From contig NZ_PJMX01000001.1 of NCBI RefSeq assembly GCF_002846415.1, positions 8,680,001-8,744,000 of the forward strand: a DNA stretch of 64,000 nt, read 5' to 3'. The translations under genes and the position numbers were made by a program. Source of the DNA: Streptomyces sp. TLI_146. Its GTDB lineage: Bacteria > Actinomycetota > Actinomycetes > Streptomycetales > Streptomycetaceae. Below the pieces are notes generated by a model that was not told the DNA's origin, did no database searches, and saw only the letters and a program-made list of their open reading frames with translations. This document shows, piece by piece, positions 24,587 through 33,085 of the stretch. Within the stretch, counting starts at the first letter, position 1, and every line of letters starts with the position of its first letter.

Positions 24587-25912
24587 ATGCCAGCACACCC
24601 ATTGGCTTCGCTCAGGGCGTCGATCGGGGCACCCCACCGCTCTTACGCGCTCCTCGTGGCCGATGCCCATGCCAAGCTGGGCTACGGCTCCATGGCCGCG
24701 AGGCGTGAGAAGGTCTCACGCTGGGAGTCCGGCAGGACGGTCCCCGAGCTCACCGCACAGTTGGCGATGGCTCACATCCACGGTGTTCCACAGAGCGAGG
24801 TACGCCGTCTGGGCTGGCCGCACTGGCTCAGTCTGGCCTCCGGAGACGGCGACATGCTGACACGGTCGTGGACACTGACCGGCGCCCTGGAGACGCTCCG
24901 CGATGTCAGCCATTTCGTGCAGCGATTCGACCGTTTCTATCTCGCAGTTACGGGTCCCCTCTTGCAAGCATTCACCGAGCAGTGGCATGCGGCGATCACT
25001 CAGCCCTCACGATCGGCCCCACCGCAGGTCAAAGACCCGGATGCGCTGCGTGGGGCCCAAGCGCGCGTGCAAGCTCTGGAAACCATGTACGGAACGGTGA
25101 GCCCGGCTCACCTCCTGCCGGTCGCGCAGAGCGACCTATCATTCCTCGCTGCGCTGGCATCAGAGCCCGCACGACACGAAGAGCCCTCTCCCTCGCTACT
25201 CCTGCTTGCTGCTCGCACAGCGGGGCTCTGCGCAGGTCTTAGCATCGGGCTCGGGGAAAACGCCTTGGCCGAGCGCTACTACCTGCTGGCAGTCCGGGCC
25301 GCCACAGCAGGAGGTGATGCGCGTGGATCAGTCGGGTACCTGGCGTTGGTCTCCTACACCCACCTCCTCGCAGGGGCAGCCGAGGACGCGATTCTGCTGG
25401 TTGAGACCGTATTGGCCACGATCCGGCAAACAGAACATCCCCTGGCGGGCTTCCTGCATCTTTTGGCCGCCCGGGCCCATGCGCTGCTCGGAGACTCCGC
25501 TCAGTGCAAACGCGCTCTGAACGAAGCCGCAAAAGGTCTCGCCAGACTCGCAGACACGAAGAAGTCGCTGAGATGTGCGGTCACGAGGAACATCTCCGAA
25601 GAATGGGTCGCATTGTGTACGGGCGTCATCGCCACTCACCTCGGCCGGCCCCAGCAAGCCCTCGACCGCTTTTCTCCGTTGCTCGCCCCTTCCCGTCTTT
25701 CCAAGCTGCTGCCCCTTGGCCATGAGCTGCTCCATATAGTAGACACCCAACTCGCGCTCGGACATGTCGGGGACGCCCTCCTGACTGCCCAGCGGATGGT
25801 CACCTTCGGTGGCAAACCGTCTGACAAGGTCGCCCATGTGTACCGGAAGCGATTTTCCGCGCACATGACTTTGCCCGCTGTTCGTGAATTTCACGAACAT
25901 CTCGCACACTGA
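24587..25912 (+). CDS. XRE-family regulator with C-terminal TPR-like repeats
   Basis: The 441-residue cytosolic regulator starts at ATG 24587 behind GGGAG; GTG 24572 is an in-frame alternative. Residues 1-70 form a Cro/C1-type HTH of the actinobacterial kind (SMAARREKVSRWESGRTVPE). The remainder is helical-repeat sequence with TPR-like pairs: LAARTAGLCAGLSIGLGENA, GYLALVSYTHLLAGAAEDAI, LHLLAARAHALLGDSAQCKR, GVIATHLGRPQQALDRFSPL and VDTQLALGHVGDALLTAQRM. HTH-TPR proteins often bind peptides or partner proteins and regulate development or secondary metabolism in Streptomyces. The small gene upstream is a candidate partner. Confidence 0.8.
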   Translation: MPAHPLASLRASIGAPHRSYALLVADAHAKLGYGSMAARREKVSRWESGRTVPELTAQLAMAHIHGVPQSEVRRLGWPHWLSLASGDGDMLTRSWTLTGALETLRDVSHFVQRFDRFYLAVTGPLLQAFTEQWHAAITQPSRSAPPQVKDPDALRGAQARVQALETMYGTVSPAHLLPVAQSDLSFLAALASEPARHEEPSPSLLLLAARTAGLCAGLSIGLGENALAERYYLLAVRAATAGGDARGSVGYLALVSYTHLLAGAAEDAILLVETVLATIRQTEHPLAGFLHLLAARAHALLGDSAQCKRALNEAAKGLARLADTKKSLRCAVTRNISEEWVALCTGVIATHLGRPQQALDRFSPLLAPSRLSKLLPLGHELLHIVDTQLALGHVGDALLTAQRMVTFGGKPSDKVAHVYRKRFSAHMTLPAVREFHEHLAH

Positions 25913-26000
25913 TCAGCTGTCTGCACACGCGCGTCCTTGGCCTCCCGCGCCGCCACTGTCACTTCGACGAGCCGAAGTCAGTAGCAAGTCTTCCAAGGCG

Positions 26001-26759
26001 TCATGAGCCGATCTGCTGATATCTGGTGAGTGCTTCGCGGTAGGCGTCGGGGCCGATACTGATCCCGCCGCCGTAGGGGTGGTTGAGAGCCAGGATCAGG
26101 AAAATCATGTAGGCGAACCCCGCAGCGCCGACGGCGAGCAGGCCGTAGTGGACCCGGCTGGACGGGCGGCCGAAGAGTGCGATGACCAAGAGGGTGGCGA
26201 CTCCGGCGCCGATCATCAGCGAGAGGATCGGCAGGGGGACCTGGGCGTCCTTTTCGGCCAGGCGTTCCCGCCTGGCCATGTATACATCCCTCATCCGCTG
26301 GGTGACTTCTGCGCGGGCCGCTTTCGCCGCATCGTCGGATGCCGGCATCTTGTAGACGCGCAACCGCAGCGTGTCGAGCCCCCGGGCGGTCGACTCGTCG
26401 GGGCGGCCGTCGCGCATGGCGGGCCATTCGGCCGTGACGACGGAGCGGGTGTAGTCGACGATGCCCTGTCGGACCTGCACACGGGCGGTGTCGTCGAGGC
26501 CCTGCGCGGCGAAGTAGACCTCTTTGAGCGCGCTCGCCTCCGACAGCGCCGCTTTGCGCGCCGCGTTCAACTCGGTCTGCGCGTTGAGGGCGAGGAAGGC
26601 GAAGGAGAACACGAAAAGGCCGCTCACTGCTCCGACGGCCATCTCGACGCCCTTGGGCAGATCGGGAGCCTCTGGGCCCTGACGCCGTGTCACGAGGAAG
26701 GCCGTGGTGGTCACGGCGACCGCCGCGGTGAGCATCACAAGAAGGGAAGAAAAGAACAT
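26001..26759 (-). CDS. DUF4239-like integral membrane protein
   Basis: The 252-residue protein is assigned to ATG 26759; longer in-frame starts up to 26840 exist. Two N-terminal transmembrane helices (about 2-24 and 43-66, the latter VGAVSGLFVFSFAFLALNAQ) are followed by a long charged cytoplasmic helical region (67-180, EASALKEVYFAAQGLDDTAR). Two C-terminal helices (about 182-203 and 212-232) then precede a short tail (HPYGGGISIGPDAY). This 2+2 topology with EA..L..Y matches DUF4239/bestrophin-like proteins of unknown role. The IS701 element begins about 100 bases upstream of its start, possibly within its original promoter. Confidence 0.7.
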   Translation of the reverse strand: MFFSSLLVMLTAAVAVTTTAFLVTRRQGPEAPDLPKGVEMAVGAVSGLFVFSFAFLALNAQTELNAARKAALSEASALKEVYFAAQGLDDTARVQVRQGIVDYTRSVVTAEWPAMRDGRPDESTARGLDTLRLRVYKMPASDDAAKAARAEVTQRMRDVYMARRERLAEKDAQVPLPILSLMIGAGVATLLVIALFGRPSSRVHYGLLAVGAAGFAYMIFLILALNHPYGGGISIGPDAYREALTRYQQIGS

Positions 26760-26861
26760 GCTGACATCGTCCGCGGGCGGCCGGTCGCCGGCGGCGCGCC
26801 GCACTAGGGTATCGGCGATGTTGCCCAAGATGTTGAACACACGGACGGATGTACGAGGTCG

Positions 26862-28027
26862 CTAGCGGTGGTTTGTTGACTGTGGGTCAGGCCTGAGATA
26901 CGCCGGTAGCAGGGATTGTTGCTTCGACGCCGGGGGTTGTGATGACTCGTCGTGTGCCGTGTCCGCCTGCTCCGGGCCCGCTGGAAGCCTATGCCGCCCG
27001 CTTCGATGGTCTCTTCTCCGATCTGGCACAGCGGCGCGGGTTCCGCGAGTACCTGGCCGGGTTGCTGCTGCCGCGGGACCGTAACACGACCCTGACCTGC
27101 CTGGCCGGCACCGAACCAGTCGTCGGCGCCCAGCACGCCGCGGTGCAGCGGCTGCAGTTCTTCCTCTTCGAGTCCCGGTGGGACCCGGAGAAGATCAACG
27201 CCCACCGCGTTGAGCTGTTGCTGAACGACTCAGCCACCGCGTCGCACCGGGGAGGGGTGCTGGTGGTTGACGACTCCGGTGACCGCAAGGACGGCAGCGC
27301 CACCGCCCGTGGCGGCAAGCAGTACCTGGGCTCGGTCGGCAAGGTCGACCGCGGCGTGGTCACGGTGACGACCTGCTGGGCCGACAAGCGGCTCTACCAT
27401 CCCCTCCGCGCGCTGCCGTACACCCCCGCCCACCATTTCCCGACCGGCACGGCCGCCCCCGGGTTCCGCAGCAAACTGCAGATCGCTGGCCAACTGGCCC
27501 GCAGGGCCACAGCGGCCGGGGCCCGGTTCAGGGCGGTGGCAGCCGATGCCGCCTACGGCGACCACCACAGTTTCCTGCACGACTTAGGAGAGGCCCTACT
27601 GCCGTTCGTGGTCGCGGTCAAGCCCAGCCACGGCAGCTGGGCATACGGGAACATACGTACACCCCTTGCCTCGCCGCCCTGGCTCTGACCTGGACAGAAC
27701 CGAGCACCCCGGCCACTGGACCCCCATCACGCCTGTTTGCGAGGCTCCGCTGAGCGTGCAACCAGCTCAGCGCCGCCGCCGAATTCCCGGAGCCGACACC
27801 ACCCCCTGAGAGGGGGCTCCCACACGTCCCATCAGCCCCGCACGGCCTGCTGGCCCCAGGCGATCCGAGCCGTCCGTGGCTGGCCGGCGCCCTGGCGCAC
27901 GCTGCAACGCTACTGGGCCGCCTGGGCGACCAAGCCCCCCACCCGATGAGCTAAAAGACCTGCTCAGCGCCCTCGCCCGCGGACATCCGCTTGATCTCTA
28001 CCACAGGGTTCAACAAACCACCGCTAG
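26862..28027 (+). mobile_element. IS701-family element with internal deletion, CTAG target duplication
   Basis: Perfect inverted termini (CGGTGGTTTGTTGA at the left from 26866, its complement ending at 28023) are flanked on both sides by CTAG (26862-26865 and 28024-28027), a typical 4-bp IS701 target duplication. The element is about 1.16 kb, shorter than usual, because the transposase gene has lost its central part. Terminal integrity would still allow movement if a helper transposase is supplied elsewhere. Confidence 0.85.
26939..28010 (+). pseudogene. IS701-type transposase with central deletion
   Basis: From 26939 the first 240 codons are intact: FDGLFSDLAQRRGFREYLAG, the first catalytic Asp in GGVLVVDDSGDRKDGSATAR, GVVTVTTCWADKRLYHPLRA, and the second Asp in RFRAVAADAAYGDHHSFL. 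The frame ends at 27688 after FVVAVKPSHGSW. Decayed sequence follows, and C-terminal pieces (RAVRGWLAPWRTLQRYW-like, LKDLLSALARGHPLDLYHRV) appear near 27850-28010 in other frames. The region expected to carry the catalytic Glu is missing. Confidence 0.8.
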
Positions 28028-29370
28028 GAACCGTCTGTTCTCCCCCAGGAGGCGGCGCCGTGAGGTCCCGTCGCCGCTCCTGCGGTGGGGAACGGGGAGT
28101 CGGAGAAGGCCGGTTCCAGTTCGTCGAACCAGGTGGCGGTCGGCGACCAGGCGGCGAAGAAGGGCTGCCCCACGGCTTCGGGCAGGCGCGCCTGGAGGAA
28201 GGAGCAGACGAAGACCTTGCGCCCGGCGATGTGGGATTCGCCGTGGATGACGACCTTGCCGGGTGTGGCGGACATGAGCGGGCCGCGTGACGTACGGGCC
28301 AGGCCGGACACCTGGCGCAGTGCCCCCTGGTAGACGGCGAGGGCACGGGTGAGAGGAATGGCGAAGTAGTTGCGCGCTCCCGTATCGCGTTCGACGAACG
28401 CGTAGTAGGGGTGGATACCGAGCTCGACCATGCGCTGCCACATCCGCGCCCAGACAGCGGAGTCGTCGTTGACGTAACGGACCATGGGCGCCTGCGCGCG
28501 CAGCACCGCTCCCGTCGCCCGGATACGCACCAGGGCCCGCTCGACCACGGCGGTGGCCAGTTCGGCGCCGTGGGAGAAATGGGTCATCAGCGCCAGTGTT
28601 CTGCCCGCCCGTACACACTGCTCGAACAGCCGCAGCAGATCGTCGGCGTCGGGGTCGGTGAGAAACCGGTAGGGCCAGTAGCCCAGCGCCTTCGTACCGA
28701 TCCGAAGGGAGCGGATGTGGTGGAACTCCGGGGCGAGAAGTGGCTCGATGTACTCCCGCAGGCGCGCTGTCGACATGATCAAGGGATCACCGCCCGTGAT
28801 CAGGACGTCGGTCACCTCCGTGTGCTCACGCAGATATTCCAGGGCATTCGCCGGCCCCGCCAGGCTCTGTTTCAGCTCGGGCATGCCCACGAACTGCGCC
28901 CAGCGGAAGCAGTATCCGCAGTACGCGTGACACGTCTGGCCCGCGCCGGGGAACAGCAGCACCGTCTCACGGTACTTGTGCTGCAGGCCCTCCACCACGC
29001 GTCCGTCGAGCCGGGGCACGTTCTGTTCGAGCTGACCGCCCGGATGGGGCTTGAGGAGCAGGCGCTGCCGGTTCGCCTCCCGGCGCACCTCGCTGCGGGA
29101 CGCGCCCTTGGCGATGAGCTTACTCATCGTGCGGAACATGTCCGGGGGCAGCATGTCCCGGTGCGGGAAGACCAGCCGGAAAACGGGATCGTCGTAGGGC
29201 GGGCGGCTCCAGTCGATCAGCTCGTCCATGATGTAACTGTTCACCTTGAACGGGAGCACCGCCGATACCACCCGCATGGCATGCCGCGTGTCCTCGTCCA
29301 CACGCGTGCGCACCTGTTCCGCGTCGGCCAGATGATCGCCCGGTATGCTCCGCAGCACGGCTCGGTCCAT
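28024..29370 (-). CDS. KamA-family radical SAM protein (lysine 2,3-aminomutase-like)
   Basis: The 448-residue cytosolic enzyme is assigned to ATG 29370. The radical-SAM cluster motif CHAYCGYC (CxxxCxxC, residues 147-154) is followed by FRWAQF, as in the KamA/EpmB family. LITGGDPLIM is the SAM-contacting GGD motif. ATPGKVVIHGES near residue 385 carries a candidate PLP-binding Lys. Family members shift amino groups on lysine, glutamate or related amino acids. The partner genes of lysine fermentation or EF-P modification are absent, so the substrate is open. Its TAG stop is formed by the CTAG target site of the adjacent IS701 element, so the last codons may differ from the ancestral gene. Confidence 0.85.
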   Translation of the reverse strand: MDRAVLRSIPGDHLADAEQVRTRVDEDTRHAMRVVSAVLPFKVNSYIMDELIDWSRPPYDDPVFRLVFPHRDMLPPDMFRTMSKLIAKGASRSEVRREANRQRLLLKPHPGGQLEQNVPRLDGRVVEGLQHKYRETVLLFPGAGQTCHAYCGYCFRWAQFVGMPELKQSLAGPANALEYLREHTEVTDVLITGGDPLIMSTARLREYIEPLLAPEFHHIRSLRIGTKALGYWPYRFLTDPDADDLLRLFEQCVRAGRTLALMTHFSHGAELATAVVERALVRIRATGAVLRAQAPMVRYVNDDSAVWARMWQRMVELGIHPYYAFVERDTGARNYFAIPLTRALAVYQGALRQVSGLARTSRGPLMSATPGKVVIHGESHIAGRKVFVCSFLQARLPEAVGQPFFAAWSPTATWFDELEPAFSDSPFPTAGAATGPHGAASWGRTDGS

Positions 29371-29474
29371 GGCCTCATCATGGTGTGGAACCGCCACCCG
29401 TTCCTGCGAGGTACACCCATTGGAGTGACGGCGAGAGCGCTCCCCGGGGCGGCCAGCGGGAATGCGGTGCACCG

Positions 29475-30105
29475 GTGTGTCTGATGAACCACGGCTGGTG
29501 TGCTTGACGAACCGCGCCGCGCGGCGGAGGCCGCGGGGTTCAAAGACAGCTCTGAGTGCGCGGGATGGCCCCGGGGAACGTGGTGGGTGTCGTCGGTGGG
29601 GCTGAAAGGCGGCGTGTCGGCAATGCCCCGCCCCGTCCTACGCTGGTTCCAGGGCAGGTGTGCGTTGGGCCGGGACGATCCGGTCGCCGGACGCTGAGCC
29701 CGTCGTGCCTGACCCCCTTTGATCTGGGGTGAGTGACGGCCGGAGCCGCATCGCCGAGAACAGGGCTCCGGCCCCTGTCCTCCCAGCTGTTCGAGCCGGG
29801 GTGAACTCCCGCGCACTCCGGATGCCGGTGAGGACATCGGTTGCGAGGACGCCGCGGAAGGGGAACCGTCCGTCCCCGCACCACGGCCGCCGCCGGGGAT
29901 ACCACCCGGCGGCGGCCCCACGGCCTTGCTGGCCGAACTGCCCGGCCGCGAGCGCGACCTCGTACCCCGACAGTACGCGCCTGCAGCCCGCAAGGAGCCC
30001 TTCACGCCCGGCCAACTGCCGCTCAGACAAGCCATGTTCAGGAGGGGCAGCTCGTCCCGAGGGAAGGTCTGTGGCTCAGTATCGGCTTCCACTGGCATGA
30101 TCGTC
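29475..30105. other. Gene-poor stretch, no supported gene
   Basis: About 630 bases between the divergent radical SAM and ComB-like genes. All frames are Arg/Pro/Gly-rich without motifs. It probably contains both promoters plus decayed DNA. Confidence 0.4.
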
Positions 30106-30109
30106 ATTC

Positions 30110-30869
30110 GTGAGTGATGTTTTTGGGCAGGCTGGTCACGGTGTGCGGGTCGAGTGGGGCCCGGTTGGGGCGGAGCGACTCGCGGGTGGTGTCGCCTGCC
30201 TGGTGGTTGTCGATGTGCTGTCGTTCACCACGTCAGTGACCGCCGCGGTCGAGGCGGGAACGCAGGTATTCCCTTTATCGCTGGCGGGATGAGTCGGCTG
30301 TGGGCTTCGCCGAGCAGGTGGACGCCGCTTTGGCGGTGGGGCGTCGTGCGGTGTCCGAGGGTTCGCCGTGGTCGCTGTCTCCGGCTGCGTTGCGACGTGC
30401 TCCGTTTACTCCGCGGCTGGTGCTGCCGTCCCCCAACGGGTCGGCGATCGCTGCCGCAGCCGCCGATAGCTCCGCCGTGGTTGCCGCCTCTCTGAGGAAT
30501 GCGGCCGCCGTCGGGCAGTGGCTCGGCGCTCAGGGGCACGGGACCATCGAGCATCCTGTGGGAGTGATCGCCGCCGGTGAGCGCTGGCCCGATGGCAGTC
30601 TTCGCCCGGCGCTCGAAGACCTGCTCGGTGCCGGAGCAGTGATCGCCGCGCTACTGGAATGCGGTGGTGAGGCGCCCTCACCGGAAGCCGCAATGGCGGC
30701 GGCGGCCTTCACCGGCACCCCGGATCCCAGAGCTGCTGTCGCGGCCGGCTCGTCCGGGCGCGAGCTCGGTGAGGCTGGGTTTGCCGATGACGTTGCTATC
30801 GCCACGGAGTTGGACGTCAGCCGTGTGGTGCCGGTGCTGACTAGCGGCGCCTTCGCCGGCGCCAGCTGA
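30110..30869 (+). pseudogene. 2-phosphosulfolactate phosphatase (ComB)-like gene with one frameshift
   Basis: From GTG 30110 the frame encodes VRVEWGPVGAERLAGGVACL and VVVDVLSFTTSVTAAVEAGT, the ComB nucleotide-independent phosphatase start. It is broken by one extra T in TTT at 30274-30276. The next frame then gives YRWRDESAVGFAEQVDAALA, PRLVLPSPNGSAIAAAAADS, the family SPNG motif, SLRNAAAVGQWL and GVIAAGERWPDGSLRPALED to the normal end at 30869. ComB hydrolyses 2-phosphosulfolactate in coenzyme M synthesis; actinobacterial homologues have unassigned roles. With that base removed the gene would be full length. Confidence 0.8.
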
Positions 30870-30894
30870 TCACACGATCCGGTTGGGAAGATTC

Positions 30895-31012
30895 AGGCTG
30901 CGAGGGCGTACTGCTGCTGGTCGTGCACGGGATGAGGCGCTGGTGCTCGCGCCCCAGATGGTGCCGCCAGTAGGTGTCGAGGTCGCCGTTGTCGATCAGG
31001 ACACGGAGTTAG
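30895..31012 (-). pseudogene. Transposase C-terminal scrap
   Basis: The minus strand reads LRVLIDNGDLDTYWRHHLGR and EHQRLIP, then in the next frame VHDQQQYALAA and a stop. This looks like the terminal segment of a Streptomyces transposase-type protein. Nothing else of the element remains. Confidence 0.35.
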
Positions 31013-31045
31013 GCCGTGTCCTACACGGTGAGTTTGAGCAAACCG
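31011..31045. repeat. Solo terminus of the IS5 element found at 13069
   Basis: The sequence GCCGTGTCCTACACGGTGAG and the TTTGAGCAAAC that follows match the left end of the IS at 13069 with a few changes. No partner end or transposase is present, so it is a relic of an earlier insertion of the same IS type. Confidence 0.55.
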
Positions 31046-31139
31046 AGCCGTTCCTCCCCGCGGTGGTGCGCGTGGGGGTCGGTGGAGTAACCGGCGTGGC
31101 GTGTGATCGACGGGGTGTTGTATTGGGTGCGGGCGGGTG

Positions 31140-31595
31140 TCACTGCACGTCGGACAGGGCTGTCTGCATGGCCTGCGTCACTGCGTTGCGATGGTTCGTG
31201 AACGCGAGTTCAGCCTCCTGGTGTGGCTCCCCGCTGGTCACCGTGTCTCGGTAGCCGATCAGCAGGTGCACGAGCTCTCGGGACATTTCCGCTAGGTCCG
31301 GCGGGGCCACCAGGTGCAGTTGTATGCGTGCGGGGAATACATCGTGATCGGTCAACGCGTCCTGAGCTCGACGTAACTTCTCCTCGCTGTTGCCGTCCCG
31401 GCCCGCGCGGTGTATCTGTTCCCTGGCCTGTGTCACCGCCGCCAGAAACTGGACACACGCAGTCCGTAGATCTTCCCGGCGCTGCTTCTTGACCTCCTTC
31501 GCCCACTGCGCACGATGGGCCACCAACACCGAGATCACACTGATGAATCCACCCAGGGCCGTACTGACCGGCGCAGTCCAATCCATGACTGCCAT
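31140..31595 (-). CDS. Small membrane-anchored coiled-coil protein
   Basis: The 151-residue protein starts at ATG 31595 (ATG 31586 is an alternative). It has one N-terminal transmembrane helix (about 8-27, VSTALGGFISVISVLVAHRA) followed by a long charged helical region (EVKKQRREDLRTACVQFLAA, EEKLRRAQDALTDHDVF, ELVHLLIGYRDTVTSGE). The family is not recognised, but N-in anchored helical proteins of this size are frequent in Streptomyces. The reading frame is clean. It is bracketed by two separate IS-end relics. Confidence 0.6.
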   Translation of the reverse strand: MAVMDWTAPVSTALGGFISVISVLVAHRAQWAKEVKKQRREDLRTACVQFLAAVTQAREQIHRAGRDGNSEEKLRRAQDALTDHDVFPARIQLHLVAPPDLAEMSRELVHLLIGYRDTVTSGEPHQEAELAFTNHRNAVTQAMQTALSDVQ

Positions 31596-31617
31596 CGTGG
31601 CATGGACCTGAGGAAAG

Positions 31618-31700
31618 ACTTAGACGGTGTCATAAATGGTCAGTTTGAGGAAGGTTTGTTTGCCGTCGGGCTTGAGCTCGGAGCAGACCACGATGCGCCG
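31618..31700. repeat. IS5-type terminal remnant
   Basis: GACGGTGTCATAAATGGTCA followed by GTTTGAGGAAGG resembles IS5-family ends and the last transposase codons. No further transposase sequence follows. It is a solo end. Confidence 0.4.
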
Positions 31701-31757
31701 GCGGTGGAGCTCGGTCAGCCCGGTGGAGACAGGCTGAGCTGAGATGGATGGGCGACA

Positions 31758-31780
31758 CCCTGCCCGTCAGACGGGCAGGG
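31758..31780. terminator. Perfect 10-bp stem hairpin
   Basis: CCCTGCCCGT, loop CAG, ACGGGCAGGG. No T-tract follows, as is usual for Streptomyces terminators. It lies about 95 bases beyond the stop of the leftward secreted-protein gene at 31874, so it probably terminates that transcript. Confidence 0.6.
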
Positions 31781-31873
31781 CAGCACGGGGTGGTCCGGGG
31801 CAACGGTCGCCGCCTCGTGCGGGGCGGCCCGTCAATAATCGATCAAGCCAGTTGCACGGGCCAGACCCTGGAA

Positions 31874-32248
31874 CTACGAGTAGAACTGGGCGCCGTCGCG
31901 CGCGTCGGTGGCGGCGGTCCGCCAGCTGCGTTGGGCCTTGGTCCGCCAGGCGTTGCAGCTGCCGGTCGCCCTGAAGCAGGTCCGCACGGCGCGGGTGTGG
32001 TCAAGTTTCAGATTGATGCCGTTGCAGCGGGTGGTGGCCGTGGCGTGGGTGCCGCGGGCGGGCCAGAACGCGGAGTCGCTGGGGCCGGTCCCTGGTGAAC
32101 TGGTGAAGCGGGGCGCGTCCACCGTGCAGGCCCGCGCGGGGGCAGATCGCTGTGATGCCGCAGCCGGCCCTGCTGTCGCGGCCATCGTGCCGGTTCCGAG
32201 CAGTAGGGCGGCCGCCGCTAACGGGACGAGCTGGATTTGCTTTCGCAT
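31874..32248 (-). CDS. Small secreted protein of unknown function
   Basis: The 124-residue precursor starts at ATG 32248 behind AGAGGG. Residues 1-32 form a Sec signal (MRKQIQLVPLAAAALLLG, cleavage after AAAS). The mature part has four cysteines (CTVDAPRF, TTRCNGIN, VRTCFRATGSCNAW), consistent with two disulfides, and a Trp/Tyr-containing basic end. The family is not recognised. It is followed by a hairpin terminator and divergent from the lectin pair, sharing a promoter region of about 240 bases. Confidence 0.65.
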   Translation of the reverse strand: MRKQIQLVPLAAAALLLGTGTMAATAGPAAASQRSAPARACTVDAPRFTSSPGTGPSDSAFWPARGTHATATTRCNGINLKLDHTRAVRTCFRATGSCNAWRTKAQRSWRTAATDARDGAQFYS

Positions 32249-32495
32249 GGTCCGGCCCTCTCATTGGTCTTTCCGGTACATGGCGCGGTGTCCGGGAGGT
32301 GCGGGCGAAAAGCTGCGGGCTGAATGCCACCCGCCTCCCGCACCCGTACGCCTACCCCCCTGGTTGTACACCCCGCCCGCCTGCAACAAACGGTTGACTC
32401 AGAAGGTCAACCGGGTGAGGGATGAAAGGCGGCGGCCGCATCCGTAGCGTCTTGTGGACCGACGAACCACGCGGTGTGGTGGAAGGAGACCTGAT

Positions 32496-33083
32496 ATGTG
32501 GGGGAAGCAAGCACCCGGCGTGTGCGCCGCGGTCGCTGTCGCCGCGCTGGGAGCGCTCGTTCCCGGTACGGCGAGTGCCTCCAGCGGCCACGCGCCGCCG
32601 AGTGCGCCCGCCTCGGTGACGGCGGCCGGGATGGACCTGGCCGGGCTCGACGTCGTACGCGTTCCCGGCCAGCGCGACATGGTCGTCTACCTCAAGGCGA
32701 AGCACAGCGGGAAGTGCATGACCGTCTACCGGGGCAGCAAGGCCAAAGGCGCCAAGGTCAACCAGTACAGGTGTGTGGGCGCCAAGAACCAGTGGTGGGT
32801 GCTGTACGGCGTCGCCCCGCCGTACTGGCGCATCGCCGGGTACGACAGCGGCAAGTGCCTCTCGGTGGCGGGAGCCAGCAAGAAGAACGGCGCCGCGCTC
32901 ATTCAGTGGGACTGCAACGGCGCGGCGGACCAGCGGTTCAAGTGGAACGGCCACTCACCGCTGAAGGCCGTGCACAGCGGCAAGTGCCTGGACGTGCAGG
33001 GCGGCAGCCAGGCCGACAACGCGCCGATCATCCAGTGGTCCTGCAACGGGCGCAGCAATCAGACGTGGAACAGGGTGGACTAG
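32496..33083 (+). CDS. Secreted ricin-type beta-trefoil lectin, first of a tandem pair
   Basis: The 195-residue precursor starts at ATG 32496 behind GGAAGGAG. A Sec signal (residues 1-30) precedes a linker and one complete ricin-type beta-trefoil (about 60-195) with three repeats: YLKAKHSGKCMTVYRGSKAK, GYDSGKCLSVAGASKKNGAA and AVHSGKCLDVQGGSQADNAP, each with the trefoil QxW or QxF closing motif (NQWW, DQRF, NQTW). Such modules bind galactose- or xylan-type glycans. No catalytic domain is attached, so it is a stand-alone lectin. The next lectin gene starts two bases after its stop, so the two are translationally linked. Confidence 0.85.
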   Translation: MWGKQAPGVCAAVAVAALGALVPGTASASSGHAPPSAPASVTAAGMDLAGLDVVRVPGQRDMVVYLKAKHSGKCMTVYRGSKAKGAKVNQYRCVGAKNQWWVLYGVAPPYWRIAGYDSGKCLSVAGASKKNGAALIQWDCNGAADQRFKWNGHSPLKAVHSGKCLDVQGGSQADNAPIIQWSCNGRSNQTWNRVD

Positions 33084-33085
33084 CC

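Noticed and set aside
29241..30107. Open frame of 288 codons on the minus strand between the radical SAM and ComB genes
   Set aside because: Arg/Pro/Ser/Gly-rich, no motif, and it overlaps the real start of the radical SAM gene in another frame.
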